Positions 23,993-34,375 are shown, numbered from the stretch's first letter. The stretch is DNA of 64,000 nt from Streptomyces sp. NBC_01454 (GCF_036227565.1 NZ_CP109460.1:7378001-7442000), one strand, 5' to 3'. Numbers and translations are program-made. The notes: generated by a model not told the origin, from the sequence alone.

Positions 23993-26413
23993 TCACCCGT
24001 CCGGCCGCGGAGCCCCCGGATACCGCGGCGGATACGCCTGCTCGGTCCAGATCGTCTTGCCGTCCGGCGTGTAGCGCGTGCCCCAGCGCTGCACCAGCTG
24101 CGCGACGATGAACAGCCCCCGCCCGCCCTCGTCGTCGCTGGCGCTGTACCGCAGGTGGGGCGAGGTGTGGCCGGTGTCCGACACCTCGGTCAGCAGGGTC
24201 CGGTCGCGCAGCAGCCGCAGGTGCAGCGGCCCGGACGCATGCCGTACGGCGTTGGTGACCAGCTCGCTGACCACGAGCTGGGTCGTGTAGGACAGCTCCT
24301 CCAGGCCCCACTCGGTCAGCTGCCGGGTGGCCAGTTCGCGGGCCCTGCCCACCGCGGTGGGCTCCGCGGGCAGCTCCCAGGCCGCCACCTGCCGGGCGTC
24401 CAGCTCACGGGTGCGCACCAGCAGCAGCGCCGAGTCATCGGCGGCCGGACCGTCCGGCAGCAGTTCGGCCAGCGCATGGTCGCAGAGCTCGTCCAGCGGC
24501 CGGTCGTGCTCGCTCAGCACCCGCCCCAGGATCTCCAGCCCCTCGTCGACGTCCCGGTCGCGGGCCTCGACCAGCCCGTCCGTGAACAGGGCCATCAGGC
24601 TGCCGGCCGGCAGCTCGATCTCCAGGGACTCGAACGGCAGGCCCCCCAGGCCCAGCGGCGGGCCCTCCGGCAGATCGGGGAAGGACAGGCCGCCCTCCGG
24701 GGCGACGACGGCCGGCGGCAGATGGCCGGCCCGCGCGAGGGTGCAGCGCCGTGACACCGGGTCGTAGACGGCATACAGGCAGGTCACGCCGATGGTCACA
24801 TCGTCCGTGCCGTCCTCGTCGGCGACCGTGGCGACCCCGTCCTCGGTGGTCGGTCCCACCAGGTCGTCCAGCCGGCTCAGCAACTCGTCGGGGGAGAGGT
24901 CCAGCCGGGCCAGGGCGCGCACCGTCGTCCGCAGCCGGCCCATGGTCGCCGCGGCCTGGAGACCGTGGCCGACCACGTCCCCGACGACCAGCCCGACCCG
25001 GGTGCCCGACAGACCGATCACGTCGAACCAGTCGCCGCCGACCCCGGCCCGGTCGTCGCTGGGCAGATAGCGGTAGGCGAGCTCGACGGCGGATTGCGCC
25101 GGCAGATGCTGCGGCAGCAGATTGCGCTGCAGGGTCAGCGCGGCCTTGTGCTCCCGGGCGAAGCGGCGGGCGTTGTCCAGGCACACCGCGGTGCGGAGGA
25201 CCAGTTCGTCGGCGAGTTCGGTCTCCTCGGTGTCGAAGAGCGACTCCCGGCCGTCACGGAGGAAGGTGACCAGCCCCATCGGGGTGCCGCCGGCTCGCAA
25301 CGGCACGACCAGGGCGCCCTCCTCGCGCACCATGCCGCCCGAGGACAGGCTGCGGTACTGGAGCGAACCGGGCGGGTACTCCACACGGTGCGGGTCGGCG
25401 GGCGGGGAGGCCGGGGCGCCACGGACGGAGCGGGCGGAGCGGGCGGCGACCCGCATCAGGGTGGGCACGCCGCCGTCGCCCGTCCCCGGCTCCTCACCGT
25501 CCAGGACGGACGCCACCAGGTCGACGGTGACCATGGAGGCGAAGTCCGGGACCGCCACCTCGGTGATCTCCCGCGCGGTGACGGTCATGTCGAGCGTGGT
25601 GCCGATCCGGGCACCGGCCTCCACCAGCAGGTTCAGCCGGCGCTGTGCCTGGTAGCGGTCGGTGATGTCGAAGGCGTCCTCGCAGATGCCCAGCACCTGG
25701 CCGCGGGCGTCCTGCAGCCGGTAGTAGGCGCAGGACCAGACGTGATCGGTGCCCGGGTCGGAGGGCAGCTGGCCGACGAGGTGCAGATCGAGGATCGGTT
25801 CACCGGTGTCGATGACCTGGTGCATCACCGCGTCGAGGGTGCGCGGGTAGCCGTCGGTCATGAACTCGGCGTCCGGGTACAGCTCGTCGGCCCGGGCGCC
25901 GAGGAACTCCCGCAGCGGCAGCCCGACCTCCCGGATGTACGCGGTGTTCGCCCAGGTCAGCCGCAACTCCGTGTCATAGATGCCCAGGCTCACCGGGGAC
26001 TGGGTGGCCAGGCCGTGCAGCATCGCCTGGCGGGACTCCCACCACCGGTGGGCGCCCAGATCGGCCGCCACCAGCACCCGGGCCGGCAGCGTACCGGCGC
26101 CGTCGGGCACTTTGGCGAGCGGGCAGATGACCACGGCCATCCGCAGCAGCCGGCCGTCGCGGTGCCGTACCGCCCGTGACTGACTGCTGCGCCGTGCGGC
26201 GTCCGGCGACTGTTCGGCCCAGGCGTCCCCGGCCGGCACCAGCGTCTCCAGATGGTGCCCGAGAATCTCCTCGGGGAGGTAGCCGAGCAGATCCTGGGCG
26301 GCCGGACTCCACCCGATGACCGTGTCCTGGGCATCCAGAACCGCTGTGGCCGCCCTGGTGACGTCGAGGGGACCACGGAAGTCGGCACTCTCCGCCGCGT
26401 TCCATGCGTTCAT
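23993..26413 (-). CDS. PAS-GAF-SpoIIE phosphatase with anti-sigma-type ATPase domain
   Basis: The 806-residue protein has, in order: a PAS domain (AVLDAQDTVIGWSPAAQDLL), a second PAS-like domain (LGIYDTELRLTWANTAYIRE), a GAF domain with DNARRFAREHKAALTLQRNL, a PP2C-type SpoIIE phosphatase (GVGGDWFDVIGLSG, LVVGDVVGHGLQAAATMGRL, ALFTDGLVEARD) and a C-terminal HATPase_c domain (TQLVVSELVTNAVRHASG, DEGGRGLFIVAQLV). Such proteins control anti-sigma-factor/antagonist switches in response to sensed signals. ATG at 26413 is chosen at the PAS start; no strong ribosome binding site is visible. Confidence 0.9.
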   Translation of the reverse strand: MNAWNAAESADFRGPLDVTRAATAVLDAQDTVIGWSPAAQDLLGYLPEEILGHHLETLVPAGDAWAEQSPDAARRSSQSRAVRHRDGRLLRMAVVICPLAKVPDGAGTLPARVLVAADLGAHRWWESRQAMLHGLATQSPVSLGIYDTELRLTWANTAYIREVGLPLREFLGARADELYPDAEFMTDGYPRTLDAVMHQVIDTGEPILDLHLVGQLPSDPGTDHVWSCAYYRLQDARGQVLGICEDAFDITDRYQAQRRLNLLVEAGARIGTTLDMTVTAREITEVAVPDFASMVTVDLVASVLDGEEPGTGDGGVPTLMRVAARSARSVRGAPASPPADPHRVEYPPGSLQYRSLSSGGMVREEGALVVPLRAGGTPMGLVTFLRDGRESLFDTEETELADELVLRTAVCLDNARRFAREHKAALTLQRNLLPQHLPAQSAVELAYRYLPSDDRAGVGGDWFDVIGLSGTRVGLVVGDVVGHGLQAAATMGRLRTTVRALARLDLSPDELLSRLDDLVGPTTEDGVATVADEDGTDDVTIGVTCLYAVYDPVSRRCTLARAGHLPPAVVAPEGGLSFPDLPEGPPLGLGGLPFESLEIELPAGSLMALFTDGLVEARDRDVDEGLEILGRVLSEHDRPLDELCDHALAELLPDGPAADDSALLLVRTRELDARQVAAWELPAEPTAVGRARELATRQLTEWGLEELSYTTQLVVSELVTNAVRHASGPLHLRLLRDRTLLTEVSDTGHTSPHLRYSASDDEGGRGLFIVAQLVQRWGTRYTPDGKTIWTEQAYPPRYPGAPRPDG

Positions 26414-26559
26414 GGCATCAGCCCAGCCCGGTTCAGTATCTACAGCATCGAGCCGGATGAAGACCGGCACAACTGCGCTGCCGCACCGGGATGCGCCCTT
26501 GGTGCGGCTGTGCCCCGTCGCTGGCAGAGTGGAGGGGTGGTCAGCGACAGGAGGCAGAT

Positions 26560-27339
26560 GTGAGGTCGGCCCGTGGCCCCGTCACCGCGGTACGTGGCGC
26601 TCCGTGCTGGGTCAGCCTGATGACACACGATCTGGAGGCCGCCCAGAAGTTCTACTCCGCGGTCCTGGGCTGGCGGTTCCGCCCGGCCAGCCTCGGTGAG
26701 GAGTTCTGCGTGGCGATAGCCGACGGGGAGCCGGTGGCCGGCATCGGGGCCCTCGCCCAGAACTTCCAGGTCGCGGTGGCCTGGACGTCTTATTTCGCGG
26801 TGGAGAACGCCGATGACACCGCGGGCCGGATCCGCGAGCGCGGGGCGACGGTCGCCGTCGGCCCGCTCAAGCTCGGCCCCGGGCGCGCCGCCCTCGCCGC
26901 CGACCGCGACGGCGCCGCCTTCGGCTTCTGGGAAGGCCAGACCATGGCCTGGTCGGTGGGGCAGGGCAATGCGCCCGCCTGCCTGGAACTGCGCACCCGC
27001 GACGCCTTCGCCGCCGCCATCTTCTACGCGGAGGTCTTCGACTGGGCCTCCGGCAAACCGGGCGGCTGCGATGTGACCTACGAACACGACCAGGTGATCG
27101 TCCGCGACGGCACCCATACCGTCGCCACGCTGCGCGGCGGTGGGGTGGAGTCCGCCCCGGACCCGCGGGTGCGTCCCCGCTGGCACGTTCATTTCCCGGT
27201 CGGTGACGTCGAGAAGGTGGCGGCCGCCGCGGTGGCGGCCGGCGGGACGGTCACTCCCGTGACACCGACCGAGGAGGGGGGCTGCCAGGCCGTCATCCGC
27301 GACCCCGACGGCGGCTTCTTCACCATCACCTCGCCCTGA
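26560..27339 (+). CDS. Double VOC (glyoxalase-fold) protein
   Basis: The 259-residue protein carries two VOC modules: residues about 10-125 (PCWVSLMTHDLEAAQKFYSA, RIRERGATVAVGPLKLG) and about 130-258 (ACLELRTRDAFAAAIFYAEV, HFPVGDVEKVAAAAVAAGG, AVIRDPDGGFFTIT). Tandem VOC proteins of this length in streptomycetes are often annotated as hydroxylases or resistance-like proteins; the ligand is unknown. GTG at 26560 has AGGAGG at 6 nt. It is divergent from the SpoIIE gene (146 bp). Confidence 0.88.
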   Translation: MRSARGPVTAVRGAPCWVSLMTHDLEAAQKFYSAVLGWRFRPASLGEEFCVAIADGEPVAGIGALAQNFQVAVAWTSYFAVENADDTAGRIRERGATVAVGPLKLGPGRAALAADRDGAAFGFWEGQTMAWSVGQGNAPACLELRTRDAFAAAIFYAEVFDWASGKPGGCDVTYEHDQVIVRDGTHTVATLRGGGVESAPDPRVRPRWHVHFPVGDVEKVAAAAVAAGGTVTPVTPTEEGGCQAVIRDPDGGFFTITSP

Positions 27340-27363
27340 GACCCCGGCCGGACCACGGCGCGC

Positions 27364-27406
27364 CCCGGCCCCGCGCCCCTTCGCGACGGAAGGGGGCGGG
27401 GCCGGG
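27364..27406. terminator. Strong bidirectional terminator hairpin
   Basis: CCCGGCCCCGCGCCCCTT pairs with AAGGGGGCGGGGCCGGG across CGCGACGG, with a single mismatch. It lies between the convergent VOC gene (ends 27339) and protease gene (ends 27428), so it can serve both. Confidence 0.8.
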
Positions 27407-27427
27407 ACACGACAGGCCGTGCGGAGG

Positions 27428-29062
27428 TCAGTTCAGGGAATCACCGCTGCCCGCACCGGAGTCGCTGCTGCCACCGGCTCCCGGGTCCTGGGCACCGGTA
27501 CCGGGGTCCTGGGCGCCCGCTCCGGGGTCCTGTGCTCCCGTACCGGGGTCCTGCGCACCGGTTCCCGGGTCCTGCGATCCCGCGCCGGCGCTTCCGGCAC
27601 CGGCGTTTCCCGCTCCCGCGTCGCCTGCACCGCCCGCGTCGCCTGCACCGCCCGCGCCGTTGGCGCCGCCTGCGCCGTTGGCACCACCTGCGCCGTTGGC
27701 ACTGCCCGCGCCGTTGTCGCCCCCGGCGCCGTTGGCACCGCCGCCTCCGGCGCCGCCGGCGCCGATCTCCGCTCCGGTGGCCTTGAGCGCGTCGGTCACC
27801 GGCTGGAAGAAGGTCTCGCCGCCCTGGGTGCAGTCGCCGCTGCCGCCCGAGGTGAGGCCGACCGCCGAGTCACCGGAGAACATCGAGCCGCCGCTGTCGC
27901 CGGGCTCCGCGCAGACATCCGTCTGTATCAGGCCGTTGACGATGTCGCCGTTGCCGTAATTCACCGTCGCGTCAAGGCCGGTGACGGTGCCGTCATGGAC
28001 GCCGGTGGTGCTGCCCGAGCGCTGCACCTTCATGCCCACGGCGGCCTCCGCCGCCTTGGTGATCTTCTGGGTGCTGCCGTTGCCCAGGTCGACCGAGCTC
28101 TCCGGCTTGGCGCTCGCATCGTCGTACTTGACCAGCGCGAAGTCGGTCTTGGGGAACTTGGAGTCGGCGACCGTGCCCAGCGGCTGCCCGCCGCCCTGGT
28201 CGGCCGTCCAGGTCTTGGAGTCGTTGCCGCAGTGACCCGCCGTCAGGAAGGCGGGTGCGCCCTTGACCGTGACGTTGAAGCCCAGCGAGCAGCGTGCGTT
28301 GCCGCCGAAGATGGCACTGCCGCCGACCGGTCCCGCGGCCTGTCCGCCGCCGGCACCGCCCGCGCCGCCGCCACCACCGGATGCCGCGGCGCCGCCGGAC
28401 GAGGCGTTACCCGCGCCGCCGGCTCCCGCCCCGCCGGCTCCCGCGTCGCCCGCCCCGCCGGCTGCCGCGTCCCCGGCACCGCCCGCGGCCTGCCCGGCGT
28501 CGCCGCCGGCCGCGCTCCCCGCGTCCCCGGCCTCCCCTCCGTCATATCGCTTGAACTCACCCTGCGACCGCTTCACGGTGACCATGCCGGCGCCCATGCC
28601 GTCCGTGGTCGTGCTCAGCTTGGCCATCTTTGCGCCGGTGACCGTTCTGTCGGCGACCACCACGATCTTGTTGGTCTTCGGGTCGATCGACCACGCGGTG
28701 CCGGGGATCGAGGCGTTGGTACGCAGCGTCGCCGCGCCGGACTTCAGCGCGGTCATGCTGTTCTGCACGACCTTGGCGACCGCGCCCTTGGCCGTGACGC
28801 TCGCGGCGTCGTCCTTCGACAGGACGTTCATGACCAGATGGCCATTGGCGCCGTCCAGGTACCACCCGGCGGACTGGTCCCCGAGATCTGCCTTCAGGGA
28901 CGCGGCCAGCTGGGTGGCCGAGTGGGCGCTGAGCGTCTTCGGGGCCGCCGGCTGATCCGTGCTCGCGTGGGCGTTGGGGAGCAGGATCGCTGCGCCCGCG
29001 ATCGCGGCCGCAGCGGCGCCGGCGATGGCACCGGTCCGCTTGTTCACATGTCGGTGGCTCAA
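27428..29062 (-). CDS. Streptogrisin-like secreted serine protease with Gly/Ala-rich insertions
   Basis: The 544-residue protein has a signal peptide (residues 1-33), an alpha-lytic-type propeptide (about 40-172), then an S1 protease starting near IFGGNARCSLGFNV (251). The triad is His277 (LTAGHCG), Asp307 (KTDFAL) and Ser390 (EPGDSGGS). Two low-complexity blocks are unusual: 175-248 (Gly/Ala/Asp) between propeptide and protease, and 434-544 (NGAGGA repeats, then GAQDPGT repeats) at the C-terminus. TTG at 29062 is preferred because GGAGGT lies 7 nt upstream. Secreted proteolysis is the likely role. Confidence 0.88.
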   Translation of the reverse strand: MSHRHVNKRTGAIAGAAAAAIAGAAILLPNAHASTDQPAAPKTLSAHSATQLAASLKADLGDQSAGWYLDGANGHLVMNVLSKDDAASVTAKGAVAKVVQNSMTALKSGAATLRTNASIPGTAWSIDPKTNKIVVVADRTVTGAKMAKLSTTTDGMGAGMVTVKRSQGEFKRYDGGEAGDAGSAAGGDAGQAAGGAGDAAAGGAGDAGAGGAGAGGAGNASSGGAAASGGGGGAGGAGGGQAAGPVGGSAIFGGNARCSLGFNVTVKGAPAFLTAGHCGNDSKTWTADQGGGQPLGTVADSKFPKTDFALVKYDDASAKPESSVDLGNGSTQKITKAAEAAVGMKVQRSGSTTGVHDGTVTGLDATVNYGNGDIVNGLIQTDVCAEPGDSGGSMFSGDSAVGLTSGGSGDCTQGGETFFQPVTDALKATGAEIGAGGAGGGGANGAGGDNGAGSANGAGGANGAGGANGAGGAGDAGGAGDAGAGNAGAGSAGAGSQDPGTGAQDPGTGAQDPGAGAQDPGTGAQDPGAGGSSDSGAGSGDSLN

Positions 29063-29634
29063 TTCACTGACCTCCAGGGACGCACAGGAACCAGGCACAC
29101 GGGGGCCGGGGTGCGTCGCATCGGCGCCCGTGTGGTTGCACTCAGTCCTACGTAGCGCCGTGCACCCCCGTCTCACGGCCACTCACCCTGTGATGAATTC
29201 CGACGCTTGCGGTGGCGAACGTTTACACTCCCGGGCCCCGCACGCCCGACCGGCGCCGCGCGCCCGCCGGACATCCGCGCCGCCGTCCCGCCGTGCCGGC
29301 ACCGCGGCGTCCACCCCGCCCGTCCGGAGCAGCCCGACGCCTGCCGTCCGAGTGGTTCCGGTGACCGGCCGGGCCGCCCCCGGGCCGGCCGGTCACCGGC
29401 GCCGCCGGACCCACTGACCTGCACATGGCGAATCCGATGGCCGATTTCCTGCGGTTTCCCGAGCCCCTGTGTCGCCTGTGACCCCCGGAAACAGTGGGGC
29501 GTAAAGGGCAGCTGTGACCGCGCTTAAGAAAACCTCGATGGACCCGGCGGCCGAGGTAGGGAAGATTTCCTGACGAAGATCGGGCGGCCGCGGCGGGCCC
29601 CCGGCAGGTCACACTCACGTACGGGAGCCGATCC
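29063..29634. other. Divergent intergenic region protease / tdh
   Basis: No gene is supported in these 570 bp. The part near 29100-29180 carries the protease promoter side, and 29430-29560 is somewhat A/T-richer and precedes tdh. A GGGAG site lies before the tdh GTG. No riboswitch-like architecture is obvious. Confidence 0.4.
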
Positions 29635-30663
29635 GTGAAGGCGCTGGTCAAGCAGAAAGCAGAGCCGGGGCTCTGGCTCATGGACGTGCCGGAACCGGCC
29701 ATCGGCCCGGGCGATGTGTTGATAAAGGTGCTGCGCACCGGCATCTGCGGCACGGATCTGCACATCCGCGCCTGGGACGGCTGGGCCCAGCAGTCGATCG
29801 ACACCCCGCTGACGATCGGCCACGAGTTCGTCGGCGAGGTGGTGGAGACCGGCCGCGACGTGGCCGACATCAAGACCGGCGATCTGGTCAGCGGCGAGGG
29901 CCATCTGGTCTGCGGAAAGTGCCGCAACTGTCAGGCCGGCCGCCGCCACCTGTGCCGCTCCACCGTCGGCCTCGGCGTCGGCCGCGACGGCGCCTTCGCC
30001 GAGCTGGTGGCGCTGCCCGCCGGCAATGTCTGGGTGCACCGCGTCCCCGTCGACCTCGATATCGCCGCCGTCTTCGACCCGTTCGGCAACGCCGTGCACA
30101 CCGCGCTGTCGTTCCCGCTGGTCGGCGAGGACGTGCTGATCACCGGCGCCGGACCGATCGGCATCATGGCCGCGGCCGTCGCCCGGCACGCCGGCGCCCG
30201 CAATGTCATGATCACGGACGTCAGTGAGCCGCGCCTCGCCCTGGCCCGCAAGGTCGGCGTCAGCCTGGCCCTCAATGTCGCCGAGACGACGATCGCCGAG
30301 GGCCAGCGCGCGCTCGGCCTGCGCGAGGGCTTCGACATCGGACTGGAGATGTCCGGCCGGCCCGAGGCGATGCGCGACATGATCGCCAACATGACGCACG
30401 GCGGCCGGATCGCCGTCCTCGGCCTGCCCGCCGAGCAGTTCCCGGTCGACTGGGCCCGGATCGTCACCTCCATGATCACGATCAAGGGCATCTACGGCCG
30501 GGAGATGTTCGAGACCTGGTACGCGATGTCCGTGCTGCTCGAGGGCGGTCTCGACCTCGCGCCCGTGATCACCGGACGCTATCCGTACCAGGACTTCGAC
30601 GCCGCCTTCGACGACGCCGCCAGCGGCCAGAGCGGCAAGATCATCCTCGACTGGACCAGCTGA
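29635..30663 (+). CDS. tdh: L-threonine 3-dehydrogenase
   Basis: The 342-residue enzyme oxidises L-threonine to 2-amino-3-ketobutyrate with NAD+. It has the zinc-dependent medium-chain dehydrogenase features: catalytic zinc Cys/His in [10 protein letters not shown] and [11 protein letters not shown], the structural zinc loop [15 protein letters not shown], and the Rossmann motif [17 protein letters not shown]. Length and sequence match Tdh rather than other alcohol dehydrogenases, which the neighbouring kbl confirms. GTG start, GGGAG upstream. The next gene starts 50 bp later in the same direction. Confidence 0.95.
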   Translation: MKALVKQKAEPGLWLMDVPEPAIGPGDVLIKVLRTGICGTDLHIRAWDGWAQQSIDTPLTIGHEFVGEVVETGRDVADIKTGDLVSGEGHLVCGKCRNCQAGRRHLCRSTVGLGVGRDGAFAELVALPAGNVWVHRVPVDLDIAAVFDPFGNAVHTALSFPLVGEDVLITGAGPIGIMAAAVARHAGARNVMITDVSEPRLALARKVGVSLALNVAETTIAEGQRALGLREGFDIGLEMSGRPEAMRDMIANMTHGGRIAVLGLPAEQFPVDWARIVTSMITIKGIYGREMFETWYAMSVLLEGGLDLAPVITGRYPYQDFDAAFDDAASGQSGKIILDWTS

Positions 30664-30713
30664 CCCGCCTCTCCGGCCCGTCCGTCCCACCCCAACTCCA
30701 GGAGAAAACCCTG

Positions 30714-31907
30714 ATGTTCGACTCCGTACGCGAGGAACTGCGCGGCACCCTCGAGGAGATCCGCGCCGCCGGACTGCACAAGCCCGAGCGCGTCATCGGC
30801 TCCCCGCAGTCCGCCACCGTCGCGGTCACCGCGGGAGGCAACCCCGGCGAGGTCCTCAACTTCTGCGCCAACAACTACCTCGGCCTCGCCGACCACCCCG
30901 AGATCGTCGCGGCCGCGCACGAGGCGCTCGACCGCTGGGGCTACGGCCTCGCCTCGGTCCGCTTCATCTGCGGCACCCAGGAGGTCCACAAGGAGCTGGA
31001 GCAGCGGATCTCCGGCTTCCTCGGCCAGGAGGACACGATCCTCTACTCCTCCTGCTTCGACGCCAACGGCGGAGTGTTCGAGACCCTGCTCGGCCCGGAC
31101 GACGCGGTCATCTCCGACGCCCTCAACCACGCCTCGATCATCGACGGCATCCGCCTGTCCAAGGCCCGCCGCTTCCGCTACGCCAACCGCGACATGGCCG
31201 ATCTGGAGCGCCAGCTGAAGGAGGCCGGGAGCGCCGGCCGCAAGCTGGTCGTCACCGACGGCGTCTTCTCCATGGACGGCTATGTGGCACCGCTGCGCGA
31301 GATCTGTGACCTGGCCGAACAGTACGGCGCCATGGTGATGGTCGACGACTCGCACGCCGTCGGGTTCGTCGGCCCCGGCGGCCGCGGCACCCCCGAACTC
31401 CACGACGTGATGGACCGCGTCGACATCATCACCGGCACCCTCGGCAAGGCCCTCGGCGGTGCCTCCGGCGGCTATGTCGCGGCCCGCGCCGAGATCGTCG
31501 CCCTGCTGCGCCAGCGCTCGCGCCCCTACCTCTTCTCCAACTCGCTCGCCCCCGTGATCGCCGCCGCCTCGCTGAAGGTGCTCGACCTGCTGGAGTCGGC
31601 CGGCGAGCTGCGCGAGCGGCTGCGCGACAACACCGCGCTGTTCCGTTCCCGGATGACCGCGGAGGGCTTCGACGTCCTCCCCGGCGACCATGCCATCGCC
31701 CCCGTCATGATCGGCGACGCGGCCGAGGCGGCCCGGATGGCGGAGCTGCTCCTGGAGCGCGGGGTGTACGTCATCGGCTTCTCCTACCCCGTGGTCCCGC
31801 AGGGCCAGGCACGGATCCGGGTCCAGCTGTCCGCCGCCCACTCCACCGAGGACGTCCACCGCGCGGTCGACGCGTTCGTCGACGCGAGGGCCGCGCTCGG
31901 CGGCTGA
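30714..31907 (+). CDS. kbl: 2-amino-3-ketobutyrate CoA ligase (glycine C-acetyltransferase)
   Basis: The 397-residue PLP enzyme cleaves 2-amino-3-ketobutyrate with CoA to glycine and acetyl-CoA, the second step of threonine degradation after Tdh. Family motifs are [46 protein letters not shown] and the PLP-lysine segment [14 protein letters not shown] (Lys near 245). AGGAGAAA precedes the ATG. It forms an operon with tdh. Confidence 0.96.
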   Translation: MFDSVREELRGTLEEIRAAGLHKPERVIGSPQSATVAVTAGGNPGEVLNFCANNYLGLADHPEIVAAAHEALDRWGYGLASVRFICGTQEVHKELEQRISGFLGQEDTILYSSCFDANGGVFETLLGPDDAVISDALNHASIIDGIRLSKARRFRYANRDMADLERQLKEAGSAGRKLVVTDGVFSMDGYVAPLREICDLAEQYGAMVMVDDSHAVGFVGPGGRGTPELHDVMDRVDIITGTLGKALGGASGGYVAARAEIVALLRQRSRPYLFSNSLAPVIAAASLKVLDLLESAGELRERLRDNTALFRSRMTAEGFDVLPGDHAIAPVMIGDAAEAARMAELLLERGVYVIGFSYPVVPQGQARIRVQLSAAHSTEDVHRAVDAFVDARAALGG

Positions 31908-31942
31908 GGCGGCCCCCGGGCCGCTCCTGCGAGACTGGAAGC

Positions 31943-32851
31943 ATGATCGAAGCACGACGGCTGCACATCCTGCGTGCGGTGGCCGACCACCGTACGGTCA
32001 CCGCCGCGGCCGCCGCGCTCTATCTCACCCCCTCGGCGGTCTCCCAACAGCTGGCCGCCCTGGAGCAGGAGACCGGCCACCGACTGGTGGAGCGCAGCGC
32101 CCGCGGCGTCCGGCTGACCGCCGCGGGCGACATCCTGCTCACCCACGCCAACGCCGTCCTGGCCCAGCTGGAGCGCGCCGAGTCCGAGCTCGCCGCCTAC
32201 GGCTCGGGCGAGGCCGGCACGGTGACCGTCGCGGCCTTCGCCACCGGCATCGGCCTGGTCGTCGCGCCCGCCCTGACCGCGCTGGCCCGTACCGCCCCCG
32301 GCATCCGGGTCCGCGTCCAGGACGCCGAGGGCGACGCCAGCCTGCTGATGGTCCTCGACCGGCAGGTCGATGTGGCGGTGGCCGTGGAGTACCGGGGCGC
32401 GCCCCGCGCCGACGACCCGCGGCTGACCCGCGTCCCGCTCTACGCCGAGCCGTTCGACGCGGTCCTGCCGCCCGGCCACCGACTCGCCGACGCGGCACAG
32501 GTGGCCGTGGCCGACCTGGCGGGCGATGACTGGATCGGCCCCTACCCGGGCAACCCCTGCCATGACGTGGTCGTCCTGGCCTGCGAATACGCCGGGTTCG
32601 AGCCACGCCTGGAGCACTCCTCCGACGACTTCCGCGCGGTCGTCTCGCTCGCCTCGGCCGCCGCCGGGGTGGCCCTCGTCCCCCGCTCGGCCCTGCGCGA
32701 CATGGACCTCACGGGCGTGGTGGTCCGGCCCGTCGACGGCGTGGCCCCCACTCGGCGGGTCTTCGCCGCGGTACGCCGCGGAGCCGGGGAGCATCCGCTG
32801 CTCCGCCCGGTCCTGGCCGCCCTGCGGGAGGCGGCGGAGCCGCAGGGGTGA
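31943..32851 (+). CDS. LysR-family transcriptional regulator
   Basis: The 302-residue protein has the N-terminal LysR winged HTH (LHILRAVADHRTVTAAAAAL ... SAVSQQLAALEQETGHRL, ARGVRLTAAGDILL) and the C-terminal substrate-binding domain with two alpha/beta lobes (VTVAAFATGIGLVV, LPPGHRLADAAQ, GVALVPRSAL). It starts 35 bp after kbl in the same direction, so it may regulate threonine catabolism or simply be co-transcribed. The ligand is unknown. Confidence 0.92.
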   Translation: MIEARRLHILRAVADHRTVTAAAAALYLTPSAVSQQLAALEQETGHRLVERSARGVRLTAAGDILLTHANAVLAQLERAESELAAYGSGEAGTVTVAAFATGIGLVVAPALTALARTAPGIRVRVQDAEGDASLLMVLDRQVDVAVAVEYRGAPRADDPRLTRVPLYAEPFDAVLPPGHRLADAAQVAVADLAGDDWIGPYPGNPCHDVVVLACEYAGFEPRLEHSSDDFRAVVSLASAAAGVALVPRSALRDMDLTGVVVRPVDGVAPTRRVFAAVRRGAGEHPLLRPVLAALREAAEPQG

Positions 32852-33013
32852 CGGAGCCACCGCGCGCCGGCCCGCCACCGACGCGCCCGCCGCCCGTCCC
32901 GAAACCCGCCCGGCCGCGCCGAAGATGCCGGCCCCCGCCGGCCGTGGCAGGCTCATCACGGCGGCGGCCCGGGCGGGCGCCGGCGCAGCCCCGGTTCCGA
33001 GGAGGCGAGGCGC

Positions 33014-34375
33014 ATGTCGGTCGGTCCGGCCGGCCCGACCGGCCCAGCGGCCACCGTGCCGCAGGATCCGTACGCGCCGGTGCGCGACCGCGGATATCTC
33101 AAGCTCCTGCTGGTGGCGGCGGTGGTCGGCTTCCCGGTCTGCGCCGTCGCCTTCGGCTTTCTCGCGCTGGTCCACGCGCTGGAACCGCTGCTCTACACAG
33201 ACCTCCCGCGGGCGCTGGGCTTCGCCGGCACACCGATCTGGTGGCCGGTCCCGTTGCTCGTGGTGGCGGGCCTTCTCGTCGGGCTGACTATCCGTCATCT
33301 GCCGGGCCAGGGTGGTCATGAGCCGGCCGACGGGCTGGCGCTCCACGGCGCGCCCCCGCTCTCCGTGCTCCCCGGCGTCGTGCTCGCCGCCCTGGTCTCC
33401 CTCAGCTTCGGTGCGGTGCTCGGACCGGAGGCGCCGCTGATCGCCCTCGGCGGCGGCCTGGCCGCGGGCGCCGCGCGGCTGCTGCACCGGGGGATGCCCG
33501 CCCAGGCGGCCGCCGCGGTGGGTGCCGCCGGCAGCTTCGCCGCGGTCAGCGCGCTGCTGGGCTCCCCGCTGCTGGGCGCGTTCCTCCTGATGGAGGTGTC
33601 GGGGCTGGGCGGCCCGATGCTGGGGATCGTGCTGGTGCCCGGGCTGCTCGCGGCCGGCATCGGTGCGCTCGTCTTCACCGGGCTGGGGGACTGGACCGGC
33701 CTGGGGACGTATTCGCTGGCGCTGCACGACGTCCCCAAGGCCGCCGGGCCGACGATCCCGGAGTTCGGCTGGGCCCTGGTCATCGGGGTGCTCGCGGCGT
33801 TCGCGGCGACCGGTGTCCGGCGGCTCGCGGTGTACCTCAAGGGCCGTGTCGTCCGCCATCGTGTGCCGGCGACGATGCTGGCGGGACTGGTGGTGGGCGC
33901 ACTGGCGGTGGCGTTCGCCGCGGCCACCGGCAAGTCCGCCACCGAGATGCTCTATTCGGGCCAGTCGGCGCTGGGCTCGCTGTTCCGGGACAGCACCGGC
34001 TACACGGTGACGGCACTGCTGCTGCTGATCCTGTGCAAGGGCCTGGCGTACTGCGCGTCGCTGAGCGCCTTCCGGGGCGGCCCGATCTTTCCCGCGCTCT
34101 TCCTCGGCGCGGCGGGCGGTGTCGTGCTGTCCCACCTGCCCGGCCTGTCGCTCACTGCTGCCTTCGCGATGGGTGTCGGCGCGATGTGCGTCGCGATGCT
34201 CAGGCTCCCGATGACCTCGGTGCTGCTGGCCACCCTGCTGCTGGGCGGCAGCGGACTGACCGTGATGCCGCTGGTCATCGTCGCCGTGGTCGTCGCCTAT
34301 GTCGTGGCGCTGCGGCTCACGCCGGCCACCGCCGCGCCGTCCGCGCCGCCCGCGTCCGCGCCCGGGGCTTCCTAA
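33014..34375 (+). CDS. ClC-family chloride channel/transporter
   Basis: The 453-residue membrane protein has the ClC landmarks: GGHEPADG near the first selectivity region, FGAVLGPEAPLIALGGGLAA (GxEGP-like motif), SPLLGAFLLMEVSG and the C-terminal FRGGPIFPALFLGAAGG filter segment. The residues differ from canonical GSGIP/GREGP, so ion selectivity could differ. Its last codons GCTTCC and stop TAA are part of the 9-bp sequence that is repeated at the far end of the adjacent IS110 element, so the element landed exactly at the end of this gene. Confidence 0.88.
   Translation: MSVGPAGPTGPAATVPQDPYAPVRDRGYLKLLLVAAVVGFPVCAVAFGFLALVHALEPLLYTDLPRALGFAGTPIWWPVPLLVVAGLLVGLTIRHLPGQGGHEPADGLALHGAPPLSVLPGVVLAALVSLSFGAVLGPEAPLIALGGGLAAGAARLLHRGMPAQAAAAVGAAGSFAAVSALLGSPLLGAFLLMEVSGLGGPMLGIVLVPGLLAAGIGALVFTGLGDWTGLGTYSLALHDVPKAAGPTIPEFGWALVIGVLAAFAATGVRRLAVYLKGRVVRHRVPATMLAGLVVGALAVAFAAATGKSATEMLYSGQSALGSLFRDSTGYTVTALLLLILCKGLAYCASLSAFRGGPIFPALFLGAAGGVVLSHLPGLSLTAAFAMGVGAMCVAMLRLPMTSVLLATLLLGGSGLTVMPLVIVAVVVAYVVALRLTPATAAPSAPPASAPGAS

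Noticed and set aside
27500..27730. CRISPR-like short repeats
   Set aside because: The repeats are the codons of Gly/Ala/Asn and Ala-Gln-Asp-Pro-Gly repeats in the serine protease; no unique spacers of constant length.
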